Source of the DNA: Vicia villosa
Lineage: Eukaryota; Streptophyta; Magnoliopsida; Fabales; Fabaceae
Direction of reading: 5' to 3'
Assembly: GCF_029867415.1 (NCBI RefSeq)
Contig: NC_081185.1
Span: 110,106,913 to 110,170,912 of the forward strand
DNA: 64,000 nucleotides
Shown piece after piece: positions 24,742-35,375 of the stretch. Made by a program: the position numbers and the translations under genes. How positions within the stretch are numbered: position 1 is the first letter of the stretch; every line of letters starts with the position of its first letter. The notes under the pieces are model-generated. The model searched no databases, was not told the origin of the DNA, and was given only the letters and a program-made list of their open reading frames with translations.

Positions 24742-25832
24742 GACCATTTACAATGGGGGTGTTGAAAAAATTATTCAATAATTGAATGTCTACAATGGTT
24801 TGTTGAATGAGGTGTTTAATGTGATGTGGATTAATTGGTGTTGAAAAGATTCAACATGTTGAATGAGAAAAAAGTGGGGCCACATGCAACACTTTACACA
24901 ATTTTATTGGTTGTTGTGATTATTTAGATTTTATTTTCTTTTAATCATTTAAAATTAATTATTTCATAGTAAATAAATTTTTTATTTATTTTTATTTTTA
25001 TCAAAATTCATTATTTTTTTCCTCTATAAATAGAGACTTGGTTCATTTGATTTGGACTCATAAAAAAAAATTCACTTTTTTCTCTCAATTTTTTTTCTAT
25101 TTAGCCTTAAAAAAATCATTGTTTGTAGCTCTAAACATCCTTGTAGTGAAATGGATCCCAACAATAACCCTTTTAACACCCTGAGGCAAGTGAGTCTAGT
25201 ACACCGGAGTCATTCTCGACCGAGGTGCTACCTGCATTTGCGAATCACGTGCGTGCTAGATCTGTGATGCGTGATTCAAATGTACATCACGAATTGCAAG
25301 CAGATCTAGTCAAACACATATGGGAAAAGTTCGGAATATTTCATAATTAAATAAATTGTTTGTGAGCCGAGTCTATTGTACTAATTAAATTATGTGTGTT
25401 TCATTTTTTGTGTGTTTCTTTTTTAGTGTGTTGTGTGTTTAGTGTATTTATTGCATTTTTAAGTTTTTTTATAATTTTATTTTTTTAAAAAATAACTATT
25501 TTTACATCTCTTATTTATTACTTGCAAGAAAAAAAATTAAGAATAGAAAATTAGAAAAAATAAATAAATTATTAAATTTAAAAAAAAAAAGTTTAAATAT
25601 TAATTATTTTAATTTAATTTTAATTGATAATAGATATTAATATATAATCATAAAAACAAAACTTTAAAAGAAAATAAGAATATGATGTGGGGTAGGGTGT
25701 TGAATTTTATTAAACAAAACCATTGTAGTGAAAAAAAATTGAATAGGTGTTGAATTATTAGGTGGAAGAGAGAGAAGATGATGTGGAAGATAAAAAGTGA
25801 AAAAGTATGGTGTTAACCATTGTACATAGTCT
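24742..25832 (+). mobile_element. PIF/Harbinger deletion derivative, 1.09 kb
   Basis: The ends are imperfect inverted repeats of about 25 bp (GACCATTTACAATGG versus GACTATGTACAATGG) with the 3-bp duplication TAA at 24739-24741 and 25833-25835. Inside are a TATA box (CTATAAATAG, 25024-25033), a leader, and an ATG at about 25151 followed by a few codons (MDPNNNPF). Then, in another frame, comes a segment like the C-terminus of plant Harbinger transposases (HHELQADLVKHIWEKFG) ending at about 25350. The transposase middle is deleted. The right end lies 216 bp before the preferred PPO start codon. Confidence 0.75.
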
Positions 25833-26048
25833 AAGAAGAAAATATTGTCCACTTGAATCAATTGAAATATAATTAATAAAAAAAAAAAAGTTACGTACAC
25901 TTTAAAAGGTATGCACATTACACGTCTCTCTTACAATATTAATTTTTCTGTAACAAAAATATTTACTCCTCCAATATTCGTTAAATACCCTTATTTTATG
26001 CATATTTTGAGACAGAAAAAAGGAGTGAAGATTAAAGCTAAGATTCCA

Positions 26049-28376
26049 ATGATCACTCTTTCAAAGCTTCTCATCGCTTTATTCTTTGGTCTCATAATTT
26101 TGTTATTCACCACTAAGTTCTCAAATTTCTTCACTATTGAAATCTTCTCTAATAACCAAGAAAGCAATCTATTGCAACAAAGCTTCAAACCCTTTCTAAA
26201 GCGGTTGAATAGTCGATATGCTTTCATTGATTTAAAAAACATTGAAAATTCATATTCTATTACTCCGTTGTTGCTCCCAGATTCTCTAGAAACTCTCAAA
26301 AACCGTCTTATTTCTCTCGATACAAGCAAGTGTTTTCCCACGAATTTACCCCGTCACGCAATAACACGCAACAATTGCTGTCCTCCTATGCAATCACCAT
26401 TTAAGTTCAAAGAATTTGAATTCAAAGACTATGATGCATCTTCAAATTTTCCTCTTAGAGTTAGAAAACCATGTCATTTAGTTGATGAAGAGTTTATAGC
26501 CAAATTTGAAAAAGGCATAGCTCTCATGAAAGCATTACCTAAAGATGATCCACGTAGTTTCTATCAACAAGCTAAAGTCCATTGTGCTTATTGTAATGGT
26601 GCTTATCATCAACAATACCCTTTTGAGAATCTAAAAATTGATATTCATAGATCATGGTTCTTTTTTCCTTTCCACCGTTGGTACCTTTATTTTTTTGAGA
26701 GAATCTTAGGTAATTTAATTGGTGACCCAAATTTTGCTCTACCCTTTTGGAGTTGGGATACTATAGATGGCATGCAAATCCCACCCTATTTCACACACAT
26801 GAATTCTTCACTTTATCATAAACTAAGAGACATGAACCACATTTCACCACATATTGTAGATCTTCAATTCATTGGAGATGAGAATTTTGTCTCTTCTCAA
26901 AAACAAATTTCTCTCAACATTGCTGCTATGTATAAACAAATGGTTTTAGCTTCTACTAAAGAATTATTCATGGGAAGTCCTCTTAGACATGGAGATGAGT
27001 CACATCCAGGTATTGAATCATTAAATATGTTTAATACAATACGTTCAGTGGCGGAGAAAGAAATTTTAGGGAGTCTGGGCAAAATTTTTACTATGTTTTT
27101 ACTAATTTTACACCATATTTTTACTAATTTTATCTAAAAAATTTGCGCTTCATTTTATTCAAAAATTTCACACCATATTTTTACTAATTTTGTTCCTAAT
27201 TTTGTCTAAAAATTATTAATTTTTCTCCTGATATTGTCTAAAAATCGACTATTAGGTGGAGAGTATAAACCGAAAGGATGGATTGAGCCCGAGCGCGTGC
27301 CCGGGTTCGCGGGGCTGTAGCTTCGCCCATGACTGTCTTTTAGGGCGTGCAAGAGGGCTGCCGCACAGTATCTAAAATTTAGTCTTGATTAAACAACATC
27401 TCATAAAATATTTGTCACGGCTAAATCATAGTTAAATATAACTTTTATTTATTTAAACCGTAGTTAATCTACACGGGTCTCCATGAGACGGCCCTAGTTG
27501 TATTTATTATATACTATTTTTATGGTCACTTATCAAAACTTTTTGCATCTTTTTCTTGTAATAGGTATTGGTTCAATTGAAAATGCACCTCATAACACGG
27601 TCCACAAATGGATTGGTGCTGCTGATACACCAAATCGTGAAGACATGGGAACATTCTATACAGCTGCTAGAGATCCTATATTTTATCCTCATCATTCCAA
27701 CATAGATAGAATGTGGGCCATATGGAAAAAATTGGGACAAGGAAGAAGAGACTATAGTGATGATGAAGATTGGTTGAATTCTAGTTTTTTCTTCTACGAT
27801 GAAAATGCAACTCTTGTTCGTGTTAAAGTAAGAGATTGTCTTGATACAAAAAAACTAGGTTATGTTTATCAAGATGTTGATCTTCCATGGCTAAATTTTC
27901 AACCTACATCAAAAAGAATGAGTAAGGAACAAAGGGAAGCTAAAAGAGCTAAAATTTTGAGTTCAAAGGAGAGAGAGAATTTTCCTTTAGTTTTGGATTC
28001 AATAAAAAGTGTCATTGTGAAGAGACCTAGGAAGTTGAGGAGTGAGTTGGAGAAAGAGAATGAGGAAGAGGTTTTGGTGATGGAAGGGATTGAATTTGAA
28101 AGTGATCAATATATCAAATTTGATGTTCATGTTAATGATGATGAAGATGAGTTGAGTGAGCATGATCAAACTGAACTTGTGGGAAGTTTTGTTAGTTTGC
28201 AGAATGGTCATAAGAGTAGAAGAATAAGTACATGTTTTAAGGTAGGGGTGTCAAAAGTATTGGAGAATTTGGAAGGTGATGAAGATGATGATTTTGTGGT
28301 TACTTTGGTGCCTAAGGGAGGTATAGGTGAGGTTATTATAGGGAATGTCATGATTGAGTTTTTACCTAAGGACTAG
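26049..28376 (+). CDS. Polyphenol oxidase (tyrosinase/catechol oxidase), 2 exons
   Basis: Exons are 26049-27009 and 27565-28376 (about 590 residues, normal for plant PPO). It oxidises o-diphenols to quinones with a type-3 dicopper centre. Counting from the ATG at 26049: an N-terminal hydrophobic segment (about 5-24); the NCCPP motif; copper-A site HCAYC (H178, thioether-type C182), H200 and H209 (FPFHRW); copper-B site H330 and H334 (PHNTVHKW) and the HHSNIDRMW motif (363-371). The PPO1_DWL-type motif (VDLPWL) and a C-terminal KFDV domain follow. There is no Ser-rich plastid transit peptide or twin-Arg thylakoid signal; the N-terminus looks like a secretory signal or anchor. The start is uncertain: in-frame ATGs also lie at 25998 and 25911. 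The frame is intact, so it is probably functional. The single 555-bp intron interrupts the link before the copper-B region. Confidence 0.88.
27010..27564 (+). mobile_element. PPO intron made of repetitive DNA, flanked by an 8-bp duplication
   Basis: GT at 27010 and AG at 27563-27564 allow exact in-frame joining across SHPG|IGSIEN. The octamer AGGTATTG occurs at both edges (27008-27015 and 27563-27570), so donor and acceptor lie within a duplicated AGGT. The interior has a CAGTGGCGGAG-type repeat (27047-27335, ending near TAGCTTCGCCC) and a second short repeat (27341-27495) related to 5921-6097. A T-rich tract precedes the acceptor. This is consistent with an intron born from a transposon insertion. 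Confidence 0.7.
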
Positions 28377-28711
28377 AGTTGAGATTTATAAAATTTTGAA
28401 GTGAGTATGTAAAATAGTCTAAGCACAAATTAAGTAAGTAAAATTAGAGGGGTGGGTGGGGTAGCTAAGGCAATTGCTAGTTGGTCCAAGGGTTTATTCG
28501 TAAACAAGTTGTTGATACTTATAAATTCATATTAGTTTTATTAGTTTTATTGTTGATACTTATAAATCCGTATTAGCTTTATTGTTATGTAGGATAATTG
28601 AGCAAAACTAAATTATTGACCTGACATTTAAACTTTTGTTTTGTTCATTGGATAAAAGACTGATGAAATGGGTTTCCCCTCCTATCTCTTATGTGTAACT
28701 ATCATTTACTA
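28377..28711. other. 3' flank of the PPO gene
   Basis: Presumed 3' untranslated region, with a short direct repeat around TTGATACTTATAAATYCGTA (28512-28575). It ends in the left copy of the LINE target duplication (28697-28711). Confidence 0.5.
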
Positions 28712-29687
28712 GCGGTAGCGTGAGATGAGTTTTAGAGAGAGAAGTTCTGCCCTCTCTCTAAAACTAGGGTTTTACTTTGTGGTACCAAAGCGCCGCCGCC
28801 GTCTCCTCTCCGATTTCGGAGCTTCTCTCCTCCATCATGGAGGCTCCCTCCTCCCTAGTGGAGGTTTCTCTCCCTTTGTGGGGTTTCCATCTCTCACTTC
28901 CTTTCCTTTGAACTATCCTTCACTTATGGTTTCTTGCCATATCCTTCCTTCAAGATCCACCATGGTTTCTGCCTTCTCCGTCAACAACCATCAGCTGTTC
29001 ACAGCCGCAAATCCAAGTCCAGCTTCACCAACCATGGGGCCAAAGATTTGGAACAGCAACCACGGCAAACGACCTCCACCAGAGCCGCCGCCACAAGAAG
29101 CTTCGATATCGACGAGAAATAGTGTTTGGGTATTGATTAATGTTTCTCTGTTTATTGTTATTCTGGTTTTCTGTCTGTTTCAGTGTTGCATGTTATGTTG
29201 TTTAGTCTATTTTAAGTGTGTATTCAAGATGTTTGTTGAAATGCCCCAAAGAGGTTTGGATGGAGACAATGTATTTTTGAGTAAAACTCTAAGTGTGGTC
29301 ATTACAAGCCAGACTCTGTCTTCCACTCAACAAATGCTTCTTTCAAAGATGGCGAGTTTTTTCAAGTCAGAGAACCCGTATAATCGAATTGTGCGTGATA
29401 AAGTCAAAGAAATGATCCGTAACTGGATAGATTTAAAGATTGTGGTTCCCAAACTCCTTTATCTTTTGTGGAAGTTATTTGGTGGGTTGCTTGGATCAAG
29501 AAATTGGATTTGTAATGCTCCACTGTTTTTTAACTTCTCAAAATTGTTTGTTGTCCAAATCCTGATTGGCTTAATTATTAGAGTTAGTTTTAAAATGTGG
29601 ATGGGAAATGCCCTCACACATTGTCTTTCTCTATGTTTGTACTCTCTCCTTTTCATCTAATGAATGGTTATGTTTGCTATAAAAAAA
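28712..29687 (+). mobile_element. Internally deleted LINE, 976 bp, with exact target duplication
   Basis: It is flanked by the 15-bp duplication AACTATCATTTACTA (28697-28711 and 29688-29702) and ends in a short A-run. The 5' part has the GAGAGAGAAG...CTCTCTCTAAAACTAGGG leader common to plant L1 elements. The open frame at 28725-29660 (311 codons) has no recognised domain and joins leader-derived text to 3'-terminal text, so it is not a host gene. Nucleocapsid, endonuclease and reverse transcriptase are absent. It may be mobilised in trans. Confidence 0.75.
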
Positions 29688-29852
29688 AACTATCATTTAC
29701 TAAAAAAACCCGCATCTTCTAATAACTCCCACATGCGGATGATACATTTAGTCAGACTATCCTCTATTTTTACATGTCCATATGACAAAGAGATTGTATA
29801 GAGCATTGAGATAAATTGGTATGGTAGAGCAATGAGACTGTGGTGGGTTAAA

Positions 29853-31160
29853 GTATACCAAAACTAGTGGTTATTCTGGTGAACTCAAATAGATCACAAA
29901 TTCAAATTACATTATTTTACACGTGGGACACATTTTTGTGAGAGACACATCACATATTCACCTAAAACTTTAAGGTGATAGTTGTGTGGGTTCCCTCATT
30001 TATAAAATATTCAATCTTTTATTTTCTAATTAATGTGAGATTTCTTCCTCACACTTGATTCTCAACATCAATAACTTCAGTAAAAATCAAATTTAATATA
30101 AACCAAGATCATTAACTAATGAAAGAATACTCTACTCTAACTCAATTTGAACAACAACATTTCATGAATCTTTCAGATAATATTATGATTTTACCATGCT
30201 ATAGTTGTAGTTATAACTCATGAACAACGATTTATTTCATCATCAAAATTTATTTAAGGGTAAAACTAAAATTAATGGATAAGAAGTTTTATCGTAAGTG
30301 GGTGGATAGACCGATGTCTCATCTCAATGAGATTTTTTTTGGAAAGACAAAAAGTATACATATGATAAATTTTTCTCTTTTTTCTTTTTATGTTTTTGTT
30401 TTATTAGTTACTTCTTTTTTTATGTAATAACTACAATAACTATATTTTTTTGTTATTATAGAAAATAATTTGTCACTATTAAGTCGTGGCTAAATTAATT
30501 TTTTTAAATTAAAATTATAAAAGTTAATTCATACGACATTTTACTAACTTAAGAAATACGGTAAGAATTTGTTAAATCGTCTCATATTAAGTCAAACATA
30601 GTCGACTTTAGAAATTATTTTTAACTAACTTACCAAATACTTAATGACTAATTGCATATTGTCGTGACGGGATCATGATGAATTTCACAAATTAGTTAGT
30701 TAAGATACTAATAAATCTAACTATTAACATAAACTTTAAAATAAAAAACTTACATTAATGACGCGAGTCACAACAAGTGAATGTACAATAAAAATGTCAT
30801 TGTTGCATTTTGGCTAATGTTGTCAATTATCAACATGTATTATACAAGTTTTTAAAAATGAAAGTGGTCCACAAACTTTAATCAATAGACCTAAATAAAA
30901 GTGAAATGATGCGGAAATATAATACCAAAATAAATGCGTCTAAAAACTAAACTGGACTTAAGGAGAAACTTTCTTCTTTGACGGTACACAGAAAAGAGAG
31001 TGAAGACAGAAAAAGAATAGACATTAGGGTTGACCGTGATACGGCGTATTTGGAATGTGAAGAATGAAATTATTTTTTATAGTGGAGTTTTACTGTTTCA
31101 TATCTCTTTTAAAATATCCAAATGAAGGTGTGTAAGTGATACTTCATTGAAGAAATTAGT
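29853..31160. repeat. Copy B of the dispersed non-coding segment
   Basis: Partner of 19830-22290, same orientation, about 10 kb apart with the PPO gene between. Substitutions and small indels are frequent. It lacks the two insertions of copy A. Its right limit coincides with a Helitron-like terminus at 31156. Confidence 0.75.
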
Positions 31161-31190
31161 GCAATACCCGTTCGTCCGCACGTGTACAAG
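31156..31190 (-). mobile_element. Helitron-like 3' terminus
   Basis: Read on the minus strand it is GTGCGGACGAACGGGTAT, then TGCA, then CTAA followed by T. An imperfect hairpin just before a CTRR end and a 3' T is the Helitron 3' signature. The same core appears at 61652-61679. The 5' end was not found; the body would extend towards 31.9 kb (AT-rich). Confidence 0.45.
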
Positions 31191-33000
31191 TTTGGACCGC
31201 GTATTTATCATCTGTTTATTATAAAATTTCAAACAAATTATAAAATATCAAAATATTAATTGATAAAAAGAAAAAAAAATTGAAATGGATGATGAATGTT
31301 TATATTTTTAAAAACAAATATTTGTAACAAAAACTATTAAACACAAATATTGTAAAAAAGTTAAAAATCTAAAAGAATTAAGTTTGAGTAGTACATTTTT
31401 CCCGTATATACAAATAATATTGTATATAAAAATATTTAAATTAAACATATATTATTTTCTCGTATTTTAACATCATTTAAAAAATATTTGAATTAGTAAC
31501 ACGCTTTTCCCGTAAAATAATACCTTTTAAAAAAAATATTTGAATTAGACCATTAAGTTTAAGATTAAGATTGAATTAATGAAGCTAACTTCTTAATCAA
31601 TTTGAATTATTTTAATAGAGAAATAGTAATACTATTTTTCATTACAAAGAATTCAATATATGCATATGTACATATAGTTCAATCAAAAATTAAAAATTAA
31701 GATACGCGTTATTTGTAACAAAACTGTTTGGGAATTTGGAGGGAAGAAGAAGTGAGGGCTTCGAAAATTGTTTTTTTTTTAATATAAATTTTTTTTTAAT
31801 ATTTTTTGAAAAAAAGACTTTGTTTAGAATGATTAAATAATATTTATCATTAATGTATTTTTACTTTTTGAAATACTATAACAACAAAAATAATATTTGA
31901 ACATTTTGTCTAAACCCTCCAAAACCCTCATTTAATACAAATTTTAAGTTTCCCCAAATTAAAGGGTTTTTTGTGTTATGAAGAAAACCAAATCCACCAA
32001 AACCTTCCAAACTAAAATCTTTCTATTCTTTTTCCCAATCCTTTCTATTTTTCAAATCCCTCTCATCTCTTCCCCTCCAAACTCTATGTTGTATACACAA
32101 GCCAACATAGATTTTTTGCGCAACCACAAGATTAATAAGTTTATTTTGCGCAATTTTTTATCTTCCAATGAATTAACATATGCAAGATTTTGAACTTTTA
32201 ATAAGTAACCATAAAAACACAGTATGCAACATACCCAATTATGTTAAAATGCAATACCTATCTATTCATAATATTACAACTCTTGTTATGATTCTAATAT
32301 CACACATAAATTCTACGTACAACAAAAGAGCAGTACCGGCTGGAATCATAGTCATGGTATATAATATTAATACTCCCTTAAGCATACCAAAAGACACAAA
32401 ATGACCAAAATCCTGAAGTCGCGTTAACAAAATACCAGGGAGTTTTCTACTCCAGGAGTCTGACAAAATATCTCAATATCCCTCAGTTTTACAAGGTAAA
32501 AATCTCTGCATAACAATGAAAGAAAACAAAATATTTTCTGATACAATAAAATTGAAATAAAGTATGAATATAAGTTGAAATAGAAGCTATATAACAGAAA
32601 AATATAATCCATAACTTAAAATAACTACTCAAACTAAACTTATTACATAAGATTGACTCACCTAGTGCTGGATTTCTGATACAAGTTCAAATAGTCTTAT
32701 TGAAATAAAAGTTCTCACATTTATCATATTAAGTTTTTAATAATAGAACATGAACTTTCTACCCAGTGCTAAAGAATAAAATACAAATAATTGAATAATA
32801 TTGAAAGCCAACTAACAATTCTACGGATCATTGTCTAGCAGCAGCATGTAGTATAGATAAAGTGCATCTAGATAACTTATACATCCTTGCAAGTTTATAA
32901 TACTCACTGTTTCACTACTGAATTGTTATTATAGGTGGCTAGAAACATAATAGATAGGTACTCAATGTTTAGTGAAAGATATAGCTACTTACGAAGAACA
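31191..33000. other. AT-rich DNA, no gene confirmed
   Basis: Short frames only. Repeated TTTTCCCGTA...AAAATATTTGAATTAG words occur at 31395-31555, probably the Helitron-like body. Around 32380-32465 and 32815-32890 (minus strand) there are short exon-like stretches that may belong to the unidentified locus to the right. Confidence 0.3.
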
Positions 33001-35150
33001 CCAAGTAGTTCTTCTACACAATTTCTAGTCTTTACATAATCCTCAATAATTAGAAAGTTTCTGAAAAAGTAATTCAAAAGTTAACTTGCCTATAAATAAA
33101 TTTTAATATATTGTAATAACTTTAAAAAGTAACATATGAATACTAATGTAACACCCCGTACATATATGTCTAGAATAATATGCGGTAATGTTATTTATGT
33201 TCCACCCGAGATGACTTAAGTTGTACCATTGCCTACGTGGCATTTACAACCTCATCACCAAGCACGCTAGTGAGTTACCAAGTGGGAAACGCCATTAAAG
33301 ACCCCGGTCTTGCTTCCACTGCAATGGTATTCATCCTCCGTATGCAGGTGAGTAAACAGGTGCAATATGCCCTTTTCGACGTACAAGCCCACCGGGAGAA
33401 AGCCTAGTAACATTGTCTAATTGACGTTACTAGAGGCAAGTAATTCAGTGATTGCCTACGTGGCATCACCCACTTACCATACTAATCACGCAGGTGAGTT
33501 ACCAAGTGGGAAACGCCATTAAAGACCCTCACTTGCTTCCACCGTAATAGTAGCTCAGGTAACGCAAAATATACGGATATAGACACGTATATACAACAGG
33601 CATAAAAGCCAAATTATCCATGGTATATAATACATATCACAAACGCCACACGGGCTACCAATGGGCATCCACATAGTGGGTAAACAGGATTTACTATCCT
33701 AGTAGTACGGTTATACTCTGATTCACGCATATTCAACCAAGGCAAGTTCACAAAATCAAGCATCCGAACGTCCAACCGGAACGACGGGAAAACAATTTAC
33801 ATTGTATTATATGCACATAATATTAGACAAAAATCCATCATATAAATATCATGTCCTTTATACATACTCGTCACATGTGAGTTAAGCATGTGTCGATCAT
33901 GGAATATATTAAACATAATCAAACCGTATGATTACTTAGAACGTACATGGACACACATAAATTATTATTCTGGTTTGGGGACCTATCTTACTAGATAGTA
34001 CGTATTACTAGCTTTCCAACGGTATAAAGTTAGCGCGAAACGGACTTACGACACAAAAGTTATGAATTTCCGAAGTTGTGAAAAATCTGCCCAACAGTGA
34101 TGTAACAGGTTACATGAATCATGTAACGGGATACATGACCCAAAAACTGCGTTTTTCACACATGTAACCGGTTACATCAACCATATAACCGGTTACATGA
34201 CTGACAGACCCCAAAAATCTGCATTTTAAGAGTTCCAAACCAGACCCAAATCCCTCTATTTGATTCCCAGCATCATTCATATAATCCCAACGAAAATCAA
34301 ATGCAACAATGATCCAAGGTACATATCATACTCATAAAACATAATCTTGTCATTAAATCAAGCATGCATCATATAATCTCAATCTAAACCCTTGATCATA
34401 CAATTTCTCCCAATTCCTACCCAAGTTTCTAACTAATGGAACCCACCTTGACCAAAAGGAGGTTAGGACATCATCCATGCATCAATAGAACTCCCACCAT
34501 GGCCAAAGTTTCACCTCCATCAACAACAAATCCATAACCCCTTTTCTCCAATTTTCAGCATGAACATCCAAGTTTCAAACTCACTTTTCTCCTTCAATAT
34601 AGAAGCTATAAACATGAACCAATATACTAAATTGAAGGGAATTTTGTGTAAAATCCAAAAATGCAAGAATTACCTAAATCAAAGCTTCAAGTAAAAAGGT
34701 ATGGCTTGTTGAATGAAGACTGTCCAGGGAATTCGTGTAAAACTTTCAGCTTCAGACCCCTAACTTCAAACTTGATTATCTCCCTCCTCAAGGACATGCA
34801 AGAAGCGAGCCATATATGTAGATTGTAGAGAATTTCGTGAGCTTTCCGAAAAGTCCAGCCTTGCCTCATTCCGAGTTACGAGCATAAAGTTATGATGGTT
34901 TTAGTGCAGGCTGCTCAAGGAATACGAGATTGGTGTTTGAAAGTGAAGAAAATGGCTTACCCTCTATATTCTCTCTATTCTCTATATAAAAATCTGATTT
35001 TTATGGTGTTATAACTAAACACAACCTTAAGTCCACATGCAAACTTTGCCACATGACTAAAATGCCCTTCAATTAAACCTTAATTACTAGTTTGCCATCT
35101 TGTTAGTTTCTAACCAATACCATTGTATTCCAACTACTCCAGTAACAATT

Positions 35151-35216
<66 letters not shown>

Positions 35217-35333
35217 GCACACACGCACACACGCACACACGCACACACGCACACACGCACACACGCACACACGCACACACGCACACACGCACACACGCAC
35301 ACACGCACACACGCACGCACACACGCACACACG

Positions 35334-35375
<42 letters not shown>

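Noticed and set aside
25911..27137. 408-codon PPO frame as a complete truncated protein
   Set aside because: The last 42 codons are intron sequence. Splicing at 27009/27565 restores the family sequence and the copper-B site.
28725..29660. 311-codon open frame as a host gene
   Set aside because: It lies wholly inside a LINE with exact target duplication and has no known domain.
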